A DNA stretch of 51,422 nt, from positions 1 through 51,422 of the forward strand of contig NZ_SPQC01000019.1 of assembly GCF_004569295.1 (NCBI RefSeq), written 5' to 3'. The DNA is from Rothia nasimurium (GTDB lineage: Bacteria > Actinomycetota > Actinomycetes > Actinomycetales > Micrococcaceae). This document shows, piece after piece, positions 23,356 to 31,787 of the stretch; positions within the stretch are counted from its first letter, which is position 1, and every line of letters begins with the position of its first letter. The translations under genes and the position numbers were made by a program. The notes under the pieces are model-generated. The model had not been told where the DNA came from and searched no databases. It was given only the letters and a program-made list of their open reading frames with translations.

Positions 23356-23504
23356 GAGGCTTATTCATAAGGGGGTTCCGCAGGCTCACGCTCGCTGTCG
23401 ACCCTCTCGCCTGGTTCGCTTCGCTCACAAGGGCGATTCACGCCAGCCGCCGAGCCAGCAGCTTCGCTGTGAGCCTGCTCCACCTACCCTAATGAATAAG
23501 CCTC
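23356..23504. repeat. 149-bp palindromic element (MITE- or REP-like)
   Basis: Outer arms GAGGCTTATTCAT (23356-23368) and ATGAATAAGCCTC (23492-23504) are perfect inverted repeats. Inside are CAGGCTCAC (23381-23389) and GTGAGCCTG (23469-23477), with further CGCTCGCTG/CAGCTTCGCTG pairing. It codes for nothing convincing. Nested arms of this length resemble short non-autonomous or dispersed palindromic repeats. Only one copy is in the window. Confidence 0.6.
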
Positions 23505-23666
23505 TATGAGATGAAGACACGCCGACAAAATATTTCCCTACCCCCATATAGCGTGCGTCACAGATGTATATTTGATTTATCTCTAGCGCTGGAGATTCTT
23601 ATCCACTAAGGTCAGCAGTCGCACAGTCGGGACTGCCTCCTTGAAGTATCAAGAAAGGGGAAGGTC

Positions 23667-24049
23667 ATGTCCTTACCTCACGTCAAGAAAACTCTGGCAG
23701 TAGCTGGGGGGCGCTAACACTTCTGAGTGCAACATTCGCCGGCACCACTTCAGCTGAAGCAGCAACAACGATGGGTTGCCCCAGCAAGAATATTTGCGTA
23801 TATCAAGATTCCTACCGTCGCGGAACTGCACAAATCATTAGCGGTTTCAACAACTACACCAATCTTAATGGCTACCTGCACGATTAAGCTTCGTCCTGGA
23901 CCAACGCAAACGATATTACCCCTGAAGCTATTGGGGAATGGCGCAACGGGACTGAGTATATCGGCCAGGTTCTTCCTCCAGGCTGATATGAAGATGATTT
24001 GAGAAGTGTTAACTTCAATGACAAAGCAGATTTCGTAAAGCGCGCCTAG
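23667..24049 (+). pseudogene. Broken beta/gamma-crystallin-like (peptidase inhibitor I36 type) secreted protein
   Basis: ATG 23667, preceded by AAAGGGGAAGG, starts a signal-peptide-like segment (MSLPHVKKTLAVAGG). It hits a stop at once, but a one-base shift continues ALTLLSATFAGTTSAEA as a normal signal peptide. The mature part reads CPSKNICVYQDSYRRGTAQI and, after a stop in LHD*ASSWTN, NANDITPEAIGEWRNGTEY. A further stop precedes SVNFNDKADFVKRA. The CPxxxxCVYxDxxxRG and ASSW pattern fits I36/crystallin-like actinobacterial secreted proteins. One frameshift and two in-frame stops argue for decay. Confidence 0.75.
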
Positions 24050-24061
24050 TCCCCATCAGAA

Positions 24062-24096
24062 AGTGCTGGGGTTTATCAAGGCCCCAGCACTCCTAC
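24062..24096 (+). terminator. Hairpin between the broken I36 gene and the lipoprotein
   Basis: AGTGCTGGGG (24062-24071) pairs with CCCCAGCACT (24082-24091). The following TCCTACCTTTTC is a poor T tract, so read-through into the next gene is possible. Confidence 0.55.
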
Positions 24097-24114
24097 CTTT
24101 TCTAAGGACAAATC

Positions 24115-24978
24115 ATGTTCAACTTTAAACAGAGCCTTACGCTAATCGCTACAGGAGCACTCCTAGTTGGCTGCTCAGCAGGAAACAAAGAAACAGCAGA
24201 CACAGAAGACAAGAGTCAAACCATTGTTGCCGCTGCCCAAGTAGATGCTCAGGCACTACAAAAAATTGACCAACTTTTCTCGCTTACCCCCACTCAGTAC
24301 GAAGCGCAACAAAAGGCCCTCACATCATGTATGGCCTCTCGTGGGTTCACCTACGTCCCCAGCAACAAACAAAGCCAGCGTTCCCTCCGCACCCTCATCA
24401 GCCCTTCTCAATTAACCCTTGACCAAGCTCGAAGTTTTGGGTACCAGAATCAGGCCTCAGCTCTCACAGAGGCAAGCGTCGGCCTCGATGCTCCAGGGGC
24501 GATGGAAGCCTTCTCCGGAACTTCTGACTCAAAAATCATCTCAGTCGAGGGCGTACCTGGCGGGGTCAAAGAGGATAGCTGTATAGCCTCAGCCTACTCA
24601 GAACTCTTCGGCAATACCGAAACCGGGGTTTTCTTTGAAGGGGGCTCTCTTAACCTCCCTCTCCCCTATCTCAACGCTGCAACGAGCGACCCCAGAACGC
24701 AGGAACTCAACACACAGTGGTCTAACTGCATGAAGAATGATTATCAACTTGAATACGAGTCACCTTCCATCATTGCAAAATACCCAGATCAGCAAACTAT
24801 AGACACCGCAACAGCAGATGCTCAGTGCCGAGAAAAAATTAACTACGAATCACAACTTTTAGATATTTATAATGCTTATCTCACCACCTTCTTAAATGAC
24901 AATCAGAATATTATTCAGCAAATTTCTGATGCTAAAAAATTAGCTGAGACTAATGCACCAAAAATTCTTTCTCAATAA
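24115..24978 (+). CDS. Hypothetical lipoprotein, first gene of an export operon
   Basis: The protein has 287 residues. The signal peptide ends in LVGC (Cys near residue 20), and AAGGAC precedes the ATG. The mature part is polar, Gln/Ser/Thr-rich, with four conserved-looking Cys positions (SCMASRGF, DSCIASAYS, SNCMKNDY, AQCREKIN). Similar uncharacterised lipoproteins occur next to MacB-like exporters in actinobacteria. Base composition is clearly AT-richer than in the housekeeping genes, suggesting transfer. It may bind or handle the exported molecule, or act in immunity (inference from neighbours). Confidence 0.75.
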   Translation: MFNFKQSLTLIATGALLVGCSAGNKETADTEDKSQTIVAAAQVDAQALQKIDQLFSLTPTQYEAQQKALTSCMASRGFTYVPSNKQSQRSLRTLISPSQLTLDQARSFGYQNQASALTEASVGLDAPGAMEAFSGTSDSKIISVEGVPGGVKEDSCIASAYSELFGNTETGVFFEGGSLNLPLPYLNAATSDPRTQELNTQWSNCMKNDYQLEYESPSIIAKYPDQQTIDTATADAQCREKINYESQLLDIYNAYLTTFLNDNQNIIQQISDAKKLAETNAPKILSQ

Positions 24979-25005
24979 CCCTTTGACACAAAGGAGGTAT
25001 CCGCC

Positions 25006-26136
25006 GTGAACAAGAAAAAGGGCATAGCACTGGCGATTCTAGTGCTATTCTGCACGGTAGTAACCCTGATAGTAGCGGGCAAATTTAAAACTGTCGCCCA
25101 GCAAGAAGCCGAAGCATCACCACCCCCAGCATCTATAATGACGGCCCAAGTCAGCAATCAAAAATTCAGTGATTCTATCCCTGTGCAATGTTCCCTGGGC
25201 TACGAAGTGGCTACAGCTCTTCAACCAACAGGCGAACTGCCTGCCAACGCCCAATACACCAAAATAGCGGTGGTAGATGGCGAAGAGCTTAACCAGGGAT
25301 CTCTAGTCGCTGAAATCAATGGCAACCCCGTCTTTTTCGGGGTAGGCCCCTTCGCCTTTTACCGCGACTTATATCTGGGCGACACCGGACCGGACGCTAA
25401 AATGCTCAACGATATCCTGACTGAGCTAGGCTACCAATACGGACGATATGGCGCAGAAGCTAGCACTTTCGACGAAACCACAGCTGAGGCACTAGCAGCG
25501 CTCTACCGCAGCTTTAACTACCCCGCACCTCAGAAGGACGGCGGGTTCAGGGCGTCCTCATTCATTATCATGAGTGAGCCTCAGAAAATTATTTCCCCAC
25601 CCCGCAACACCGGCACTGTGGCAACTGCTCCTATTGCCCAGATTAGTGGCTCACAGCAACAGATAACCTGTAAGGGGCTGACCGGTGAACTCTCCCCTGA
25701 GATTACCCTAGGCATGACCCTGGTTCTTCATTCCCAGCAGGAAGAAATCCGCACCACTATCACCGGCTTCACAGGAGTCCTCTCAGAAAAAACAGATGAA
25801 AAATCTGACGGCAACCAACAGATTTCTTCTGCCCAGGGCCAGACGGCAACTGACAAAAAGATTCTTGCCTCAAAGCCAGATAACCTACCCGAAACCACTA
25901 CAAATTTTAGTGCTGAAGTCATTTTGTCAGAATCATCAGGTGAACTACCTGTCGTTCCAGCATCAGCTCTCTGGTCACAACAAGGGCAAACCTTTATCAC
26001 GGTACTTAATGGCCAAAACGAAACCGATATACCAGTTACGGTCCTCTACAGCGCAGGTGGCTTCAACGAAGTACAGCCGTTATCGGGAACCTTAACTGTC
26101 GGCGATGAAATCAAGCTTGTCACCGGAGGCCAGTAA
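25006..26136 (+). CDS. Membrane-fusion-type adaptor with peptidoglycan-binding domain
   Basis: The GTG at 25006 follows a strong AAAGGAGGT and gives 376 residues. An N-terminal membrane anchor (GIALAILVLFCTVVTLIVAG) precedes an extracellular part. A biotinyl-lipoyl-like half (VVDGEELNQGSLVAEINGNPVFF) flanks a PG_binding_1-type segment (LYLGDTGPDAKMLNDILTEL, FDETTAEALAALYRSF), then beta-barrel-like strands near the C-terminus (VVPASALWSQQGQTFITVL). This layout is typical of actinobacterial adaptors encoded before MacB-type ABC exporters. The gap to the next gene is one base. Confidence 0.78.
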   Translation: MNKKKGIALAILVLFCTVVTLIVAGKFKTVAQQEAEASPPPASIMTAQVSNQKFSDSIPVQCSLGYEVATALQPTGELPANAQYTKIAVVDGEELNQGSLVAEINGNPVFFGVGPFAFYRDLYLGDTGPDAKMLNDILTELGYQYGRYGAEASTFDETTAEALAALYRSFNYPAPQKDGGFRASSFIIMSEPQKIISPPRNTGTVATAPIAQISGSQQQITCKGLTGELSPEITLGMTLVLHSQQEEIRTTITGFTGVLSEKTDEKSDGNQQISSAQGQTATDKKILASKPDNLPETTTNFSAEVILSESSGELPVVPASALWSQQGQTFITVLNGQNETDIPVTVLYSAGGFNEVQPLSGTLTVGDEIKLVTGGQ

Positions 26137-26137
26137 G

Positions 26138-28159
26138 ATGTTTCCCGAAGCTCTGCCTACCAGCAGTGCCCCATCTCCCCTGATTAGCCTACGTGGCGTA
26201 AGAAAGTCATTTGAAACCCCCGGTTCCTCAGAGGAGATTCTGCACTCAATTGATCTTGACCTCTACTCCGGTGAGGTCGTGGCAATCTTAGGCCCATCAG
26301 GTAGCGGAAAATCAACCCTACTTAACATTCTGGGTCTGCTGAGCACCCCTAACCAGGGGAGTTATACCCTCAACGGGCAATCTGTTCATCAACTTTCCCC
26401 CGCAGAATTGTCAGCTGTTCGGCTAGCCAACATATCTTTTGTCTTCCAAGCCTTTCACCTCATCGGTCACAAGAATACTGCCTCCAACGTAGAACTCCCT
26501 CTTCGCTATCTCGGGCTGAAAACAGCCCAAAGGCGGGAGAAGACAGAGGACGCACTAAAGATGTTAGGGCTTACACACAGGGCTCAAGCCAAAGTAGCAA
26601 CCCTATCCGGCGGAGAAAAACAACGAGTCGCTATCGCCCGGGCCTTAGTCACCTCACCCAAGCTTCTGCTCTGTGATGAACCCACCGGTTCACTCGACTC
26701 TGCCCGGTCGCAAGAAGTAATGGGCATGCTCAGAGACATCACTGCCCCTGACCGCACCACCGTCATCGTTACTCATGACCCCGCAGTAGCGGCACGCTGT
26801 GACCGCACTATCACCATCACAGATGGAAATCTGAGCGTGGAACCCTACCGGGGTAGTGCCTCCGCACAGTACCCCAACCACAGAGAATCTGTTACTCCTT
26901 CGATAAGCCGCCCGGCGGCGTCCTCACCCGCGTATAACGGTAAGGGGACGGTCTCGAAAAAACCCCGCTGGCTACAGCTTGGGCTCTCTGAAGCCTGGGA
27001 CGCAGCCACCCACCGCTTCAAGCGCAACCTCTTCACCGCTTTGGGGGTCGCTCTCGGTGTGGCCTCACTCGTTCTGACTGTAGGGCTTACCGCCACCGTA
27101 TCAGGTCAGATATCATCCGCCTTCAATGTCTACCTGGCACGACACATTACAGTCAACCAGACGGGGCAAGAGGCAATGACAGCTCAACAGGCCGTCGATC
27201 TATGGAAGAGTAGCGACTTCAGCCGACTTGAAAACCTCAACGGGGTAAGTTCAGCCAGTCTTATCCGACCACTTTCTACTAGCTCGCTCACCATTACCAC
27301 CGCCCCTGAAACGCGCCTGGACTTTCCCGGCCGACAACAGGCACAGTTGCTCAGCGCAACACCCAATATTTTCACAACCCAAGGGCAAAACATTATAAGT
27401 GGACGGAGCCTTACCGAAAGCGATATCCAAAACCCTCAACGAATCGCAGTAGTTGGTGAGTCCCTGCTCAATGCACTTGGTATCACCTGGCAACCGGGGC
27501 TTACCCTCTACGCAGAAAACCAGCCCATCACCATTGTTGGAGTTGCCGAAGAAAACACTGCGCTCTCTGACTACTACGGCGCTCTCTACCTACCCCTTGG
27601 AGTGGACCTACCCACGGAAACACCAGGCCCACTCATTATTTCCTTAGCTACTGACCCCGGTGCAGCCAGCCAGGTAGCGACTGAGGCCCCCTATGCCCTA
27701 TCACCCCATAAGCCCCAAAGCTTCACCGCTGCACTACCACCCTCGCCTGAAAAACTTAAGGACGCCATTGGGCAGTCCCAGCGAACTATGCTACTTTTAC
27801 TCTCTGGGGTCACACTCATTATCGGTGCAGTCGGCATTATGAATACTTTTTTGGTGGCTGTTATTGAACGCCGCCAGGAGGTAGGTCTACGGCTGGCCCT
27901 GGGGTTACCACCTCGCGGTATAGTCGCCCAGTTTATGGCCGAGGCCTGTCTGACCAGCGCAGCAGGTGCTCTCATGGGTATCGTTGTGGCTGTAAACTGC
28001 ATTGCGGTAGTTAGTCTTGTAAATAGCTGGACACCTATCATCAGTCCGTTGACCATCGTGACAGGCCTGGTATCAGGTCTTGCTATTGGAGTGTTAGCTG
28101 GCATCTACCCTGCCTGGAAGGCATCGCGACTAGACCCTGTAGCTACCCTCAATCAGTAA
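26138..28159 (+). CDS. MacB-type ABC exporter, ATPase fused to permease
   Basis: ATG 26138 lies just after the previous stop with GGAGG upstream; an earlier ATG at 26105 is inside the previous gene. The product has 673 residues. The ATPase domain (about 15-235) shows Walker A GPSGSGKST (52-60), signature LSGGEKQRVAIARAL and Walker B LLLCDEPTGSLD. A MacB-like permease follows: one helix (FTALGVALGVASLVLTVG), a large extracellular domain, then three helices ending the protein. MacB proteins pull peptides, toxins or lipoproteins from the membrane face. With the upstream adaptor and lipoprotein it forms a complete export unit. Confidence 0.92.
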   Translation: MFPEALPTSSAPSPLISLRGVRKSFETPGSSEEILHSIDLDLYSGEVVAILGPSGSGKSTLLNILGLLSTPNQGSYTLNGQSVHQLSPAELSAVRLANISFVFQAFHLIGHKNTASNVELPLRYLGLKTAQRREKTEDALKMLGLTHRAQAKVATLSGGEKQRVAIARALVTSPKLLLCDEPTGSLDSARSQEVMGMLRDITAPDRTTVIVTHDPAVAARCDRTITITDGNLSVEPYRGSASAQYPNHRESVTPSISRPAASSPAYNGKGTVSKKPRWLQLGLSEAWDAATHRFKRNLFTALGVALGVASLVLTVGLTATVSGQISSAFNVYLARHITVNQTGQEAMTAQQAVDLWKSSDFSRLENLNGVSSASLIRPLSTSSLTITTAPETRLDFPGRQQAQLLSATPNIFTTQGQNIISGRSLTESDIQNPQRIAVVGESLLNALGITWQPGLTLYAENQPITIVGVAEENTALSDYYGALYLPLGVDLPTETPGPLIISLATDPGAASQVATEAPYALSPHKPQSFTAALPPSPEKLKDAIGQSQRTMLLLLSGVTLIIGAVGIMNTFLVAVIERRQEVGLRLALGLPPRGIVAQFMAEACLTSAAGALMGIVVAVNCIAVVSLVNSWTPIISPLTIVTGLVSGLAIGVLAGIYPAWKASRLDPVATLNQ

Positions 28160-28176
28160 GAGAAAGTGCCAGTCTC

Positions 28177-28264
28177 TTTTGGGCACGAAAAAATCCGCTC
28201 CCCCTAGCTCTCACTAGGAAAAACGGGTTTTTTCTTCTCTGTGCGCAAAGGGGACTTGAACCCC
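28177..28264. repeat. Distal attachment-site copy (displaced tRNA-Leu 3' end)
   Basis: This is about 90% identical to 31324-31411, including TTTTGGGCACGAAAAA, the terminator hairpin, CTTCTCTGTGCGCAA and GGACTTGAACCCC of the tRNA T-arm. Downstream of the T-arm the resemblance to the tRNA stops. Confidence 0.78.
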
Positions 28265-28356
28265 TGCAAGGCCCCTAGTCACAGCCCTTATATCCATTTT
28301 GACTAGGAAAAACGTTTACGTAAGTTTACACCAAATTCGCCTGTTTTCATGCACAT

Positions 28357-28990
28357 TTACGTGGCCCCACCGCCTGAAACTATGGATGCAGCAGCCCTAT
28401 AAGCTAAGTCCATAGCATCCGCCACACTGTCCACCTGCTCCTCGAACAAATCCGCGTACACATCAAGGGTCATAGTCGCAGACTTATGCCCCAACATTCT
28501 CTGAACCAAGGGCACCGGCGCACCCGAAGCCACGCAAAAGACGCCGCACTATGCCGTAAATCGTGCGGGGTAATCTTCTTCTCAATACCCGAGGCGGCCA
28601 AGGCACGGACAAACCAGCCGTTATAGCTATGAGGGTGCTTTAGATACCCGCCGCCGTGCTTATGGGTGAATACACTGGCCTCCCCTAGCTTGTCCTTACA
28701 TGCCACCCGCAAATATTGGGCGATAAATCGGGGGAATGGAACCAGCTGCGCCTTACCGCTCTTAGGGGCCTTGTCCTCGTACCTACCACCGCCCTCAACT
28801 AGATTACGTTCAATACTCAACCGGCACCGCTCGAAGTCCACATGTTTCACCTGTAGCCCCACGGCTTCGCCCCACCCCGCCCACGCCACCATAGAACAGG
28901 TAAGAGCCGTACTAGCCCACAGCCAACCGCACCCGTCCCCGCAGCAGAACACCACCGCAGCCCTCGACACCCTCACCACCACACCCCTAG
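28357..28990 (-). pseudogene. Tyrosine-recombinase integrase, inactivated
   Basis: The minus strand encodes the catalytic domain: WGEAVGLQVKHVDFERCRLS, a segment ending GKAQLVPFPRFIAQYL, and ITPHDLRHSAASFA. A one-base frameshift near 28530 then gives VASGAPVPLVQRMLGHKSA and MTLDVYADLF, ending GGGAT at stop 28357-28359. Box II Arg (HDLRHS), the His (LGHKSA) and the Tyr (LDVYADL) are recognisable. The box I sequence is AGWGEA instead of GLRWGEA, so the first catalytic Arg is lost by a 2-codon deletion. The N-terminal domains are missing. It sits next to the attachment repeat, as expected for an integrase. Confidence 0.82.
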
Positions 28991-29688
28991 AGTCCATCAC
29001 CGCCGCTATCCATCTGACCGGTAGTGAACGCGCCGCGCTCGCTGCCCTGGCCGCAACTGGCTTTGATACCTGCCCGTTCTGCTCCATCTTCTGCCAGCAG
29101 CGCGGCGACACCAGCGCCTAGCCCTACCCCTGAATAAACGATGTCCTCGGCAATTCCGAGGCCGCCGACCCCTGCCCCTGAGTGGGGCGATGACATCAGC
29201 ACCCCGACGTCACCTAGCCCTGCCCCGTAGAACCAGAATTAACCCCCAGAACCCCTAACAGCACGCCAACAGGCTAAGAGGGCACCCCTCCTATTCCAGC
29301 CCCGCAAAACGGCATACACGGCGCGCAGAAAGGGGTAGGGGGCTATCCCCCACCCCGGCAGGGGTCAGTCACGCCCCTCGGTATAGAGAAATATCCCCCC
29401 GAACCTGTCCCTAAGGCTATGAGGGTGCAGCAGGACGCCAGGAAAATGCGCGGGGCAGCCACGGAGAAAATCTCCGCAACTGGGCGCGGGTAGTGAAAAT
29501 CGCTACCCGCCGTCTAGACAGCCAGCAGGTAGAGATGAACGCCCTGCGAGCGCACCCCACATATTCCACACAAGAGGAATTGCGGTGGTGACCCTGCCCC
29601 CTAGCTGACCTCCAGCATTTAACGCTAGGATTAACCCACCTCGATAACGAGCACCCCAACCACTAGCCTGCAAGAAGGCACATTAACT
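28991..29688. other. Element interior with no convincing gene
   Basis: About 700 bp. Visible items are a CCTCGG/CCGAGG hairpin near 29143 and two tiny frames joined by TAGTG: 29415-29489, 24 codons, and GTG 29491-29589, 32 codons beginning MKIATRRLDSQQVE. They are probably debris. No recognisable protein was found on either strand. Confidence 0.4.
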
Positions 29689-29796
29689 ATGACTACCGCC
29701 ATTAACGAAACCATCACAGCCCAGGACTTCGACGAAACCCTAGAAGCCGTCCTTGACCGACTAGAAGGCGTAAACGCCATCCTCGCCACCCAGTAA
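29689..29796 (+). CDS. 35-residue protein encoded directly upstream of Doc, candidate minimal antitoxin
   Basis: ATG 29689 to TAA 29796 encodes MTTAINETITAQDFDETLEA and continues VLDRLEGVNAILATQ. It is acidic and predicted as one amphipathic helix. The toxin start lies 9 nt after the stop, as in a coupled toxin-antitoxin operon. Classical Phd antitoxins have about 70 residues: a DNA-binding N-terminus and a C-terminal helix that fills the Doc groove. This peptide could be only the neutralising helix. No Fic-inhibitor (S/T)xxxE(G/N) motif is present. It may alternatively be a truncated antitoxin or a leader peptide. Confidence 0.5.
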   Translation: MTTAINETITAQDFDETLEAVLDRLEGVNAILATQ

Positions 29797-29805
29797 CCTG
29801 CGCCC

Positions 29806-30201
29806 GTGCATTACCTAACCCTTGCACAAGCCCTAGCAGTACACGCCCGCCTAGCACCGGGCCAGCACCTAAAACCCGGCGGGGAACACCTCCTAGAGAG
29901 CGCCCTAGCCCGCCCTACTACCAGCTACGCAGACCACAAACTCTACCCCGGCGTGTTTGATAAAGCCGCAGCCCTTTTAGAGGCACTGGTACAGAATCAC
30001 CCTTTTACGGACGGCAACAAACGCACCGCCTACACCTGCACCATCCTTTTCCTCAGCCTGAACGGCTGGGATATCCTCCCCCTAGAAGAGCTTGAAGATA
30101 ACGAGCAAGCCCAGTTCGTTGTTCAGGTAGCGGAACACACCCTAACCTTTGAGAAGATAGCCCACCAGCTGGAGCAGTGGGCCACACCGCGCATACCGTA
30201 G
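29806..30201 (+). CDS. Doc-family (Fic-fold) toxin
   Basis: The GTG at 29806 opens 131 residues, the normal Doc length. The Fic/Doc core is HPFTDGNKRTA at residues 65-75, with His65 as general base and Asp69, Asn71, Lys72 and Arg73 in the nucleotide loop. Doc-type proteins have GNK rather than GNGR and phosphorylate EF-Tu instead of AMPylating targets. Upstream PGGEHLLESALARP and YPGVFDKAAALLEALVQN are also typical. The gene is intact within an otherwise decayed element, consistent with an addiction function. Toxicity is not demonstrated. Confidence 0.87.
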   Translation: MHYLTLAQALAVHARLAPGQHLKPGGEHLLESALARPTTSYADHKLYPGVFDKAAALLEALVQNHPFTDGNKRTAYTCTILFLSLNGWDILPLEELEDNEQAQFVVQVAEHTLTFEKIAHQLEQWATPRIP

Positions 30202-31323
30202 AACCCGCACCACCGGGCCATTCTCTGCCCCGCCGCACCGCCCAAATGTCTTGCTACCTCCAGGAATCAGCAGACCGCCAGACGGCGATATAAGCCCCTC
30301 ACTCTCACCAGTAGGGCAAAAAAGAACACCACACCGACCCCGCTAAGGGGTGGGGGACACCCCCCACAGGCCGCATAAGGGCAATACCGCTTGTCATAGC
30401 AAACGAGAAAATGTACGGTTCAGGGTTCACAGTGGGGTAAGTAGTAGCTACCCCATGGTGAACACTCCAGGGGTCAGGCCTCACCCAGCTACCTAAAGAA
30501 AGTTGAGGCAGCTGGGTGGGAATAACCTCCACCTTGCGCGCCCCACCCCTGCGAGCGCACATCCCACCATCAGCAGTTACCAGGAAAATCCCGGCAGCTG
30601 GAACCGACAGTAAGACCTACCACCCATTTTTACCCGGTCAGGTAAAAACCTTGAAACCTACAACCTGTCGGTTTTGAAACCTCGCTACAGAAGGTTTTGA
30701 CACACCAACCAGCTAGGCCAACGGGACGAAAAACGTACGCCAGGGTGACAGCCACCAGGGATAGGGTGCAACCTTCCTAACCCGCAGCAGGGCTTACCGC
30801 CCGTACATAGCAAGCCGAAGTGTGTACAGGTTACAAGCCCACCAGCTAAGGGGGTAGCGCAAAGCCCCCTCCGTGCCTAGTCGTGCCGAAATTGGCGGGG
30901 CCGCCAACAAGAGTGCGCAAAAGTGCGTACCCCTAAGACATGACCTAAACATTGTTGAGGACATCCCAGACGGAACACACGACCTCAGGGGAAGCCATGG
31001 GCCACTACCAGGAAAATCCCGGTGGTTGCTTCAGATGGGAAGACCCGCGGCCCCGTAGACACTCACCGCCCCAAGGGAGCACCCCACAACCCGGCGCACC
31101 CCAAGCCGACACCAACCCCGGCCACCAGCTGCCCCACATCTCTCAACACAGCGACAAGCCCACCGCCCCCACCGCTGTCCGCTGCCCCTAGCGTGCCCAC
31201 CGCGCATACCCTAACCGCGCTCGCAGATACCTGCAACCGGCCCCCTCTAAGCACCTCGAAACCAGACACCTGCGCCGGTACGTTGCTCAACACATTTACG
31301 TGGTATTTACGTGGCGGGGCCTA
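30202..31323. other. 1.1-kb element interior without a recognisable gene
   Basis: Both strands lack a frame with family resemblance. Structure is present: TTTTACC-N6-GGTAAAA near 30628-30647; TTGAAACCT twice close together (30651-30685); TACCAGGAAAATCCCGG as direct repeats near 30578 and 31007. Near 31291-31314 are two ATTTACGTGG motifs, likely integrase arm sites. The repeats could be remnants of a replication or excision region. Confidence 0.4.
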
Positions 31324-31411
31324 TTTTGGGCACGAAAAACCCGCTCCCCCTAGCTTTTACTAGGAAAAACGGGTTTTTCTTCTCTGTGCGCAAGGGGGGA
31401 CTTGAACCCCC
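31324..31411. repeat. Proximal attachment-site copy overlapping the tRNA-Leu 3' end
   Basis: This is the counterpart of 28177-28264. It contains the functional terminator and the 3' part of the intact tRNA gene. Confidence 0.78.
31334..31379 (-). terminator. Terminator of tRNA-Leu
   Basis: GAAAAACCCG (31334-31343) pairs with CGGGTTTTTC (31370-31379), and an inner CCTAG/CTAGG stem (31349-31364) adds stability. It lies just downstream of the minus-strand tRNA. Confidence 0.8.
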
Positions 31412-31470
31412 ACGATCTTGCGATCACTGGCACCTGAAGCCAGCGCGTCTGCCAATTCCGCCACTTGCGC
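31387..31470 (-). tRNA. tRNA-Leu (anticodon CAG)
   Basis: The 84-nt gene has acceptor stem GCGCAAG/CTTGCGC, D-arm TGGCGGAATTGGCAGAC, anticodon stem CTGGC/GCCAG with loop TTCAGGT, a long variable arm (TGATCGCAAGATCG) and T-arm GGGGGTTCAAGTCCCCC. The discriminator is A and CCA is not encoded. It reads CUG codons. Its 3' end served as an integration site. The same tRNA lies near fhaA in other actinobacteria. Confidence 0.95.
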
Positions 31471-31787
31471 ATTATTCATTTTTTATCGTTGCTGAATGAG
31501 CAACGAAGATAACTATACATACCCCGCGAAGAAGATGTCCAACCGAAATTAAGTGTCCTCAACCACATACAAGCCAGAAAGACGCCCAAAACCAGCGCAC
31601 GGGCGTCCGCTCCCTACCCCACAACCCGTGAGACAGCAGGGCTTTACCAGGTTTTCCCGGGGAGTTTTTACGGTTATCCACTAGACTAGAAGCTTAGGCT
31701 GTGCGCATACCCTGCGCAGCGAATCAGCTCGAGCACCCGCAGAACACGGCGCGGTGCGCCCGTAGTTTTGTGTTGAAGGAGGCAAGC
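31471..31787. other. 317-bp region holding divergent promoters for tRNA-Leu and the fhaA operon
   Basis: No gene is seen. A lone near-consensus DnaA-like box TTATCCACT lies at 31674-31682, directly abutting TAGACT, a possible -10. TGCGCA occurs twice near 31702-31720. The exact start points cannot be assigned. Confidence 0.35.

Larger units (their letters stand above)
28177..31411. mobile_element. Decayed integrative element in the tRNA-Leu gene
   Basis: The two ends carry near-identical 88-90 bp copies of the tRNA-Leu 3' end plus its terminator (28177-28264 and 31324-31411). One end holds a broken tyrosine integrase. The interior has a Doc toxin pair and fragmentary DNA. TTTACGT arm-like motifs occur at both ends (28314-28324, 28353-28364, 31291-31303, 31304-31314). 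The tRNA stays intact because the element restores its 3' end. Size is 3.2 kb. The missing integrase functions imply it no longer moves by itself. Confidence 0.78.

Noticed and set aside
28470-29111. A 213-codon minus-strand frame as an intact integrase
   Set aside because: The true C-terminus continues in another frame, box I Arg is missing and the N-terminal residues are unrelated, so it is called a pseudogene.
28666-29121. A 151-codon plus-strand frame with a Cys-containing C-terminus (CPFCSIFCQQ)
   Set aside because: Most of it is antisense to the integrase remnant, it lacks a ribosome site and matches no family. It is most likely a shadow.
31063-31363. Pro-rich plus-strand and Gly-rich minus-strand frames near the element end
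   Set aside because: Low-complexity composition, no start signals, and overlap with integrase arm repeats and the tRNA terminator.
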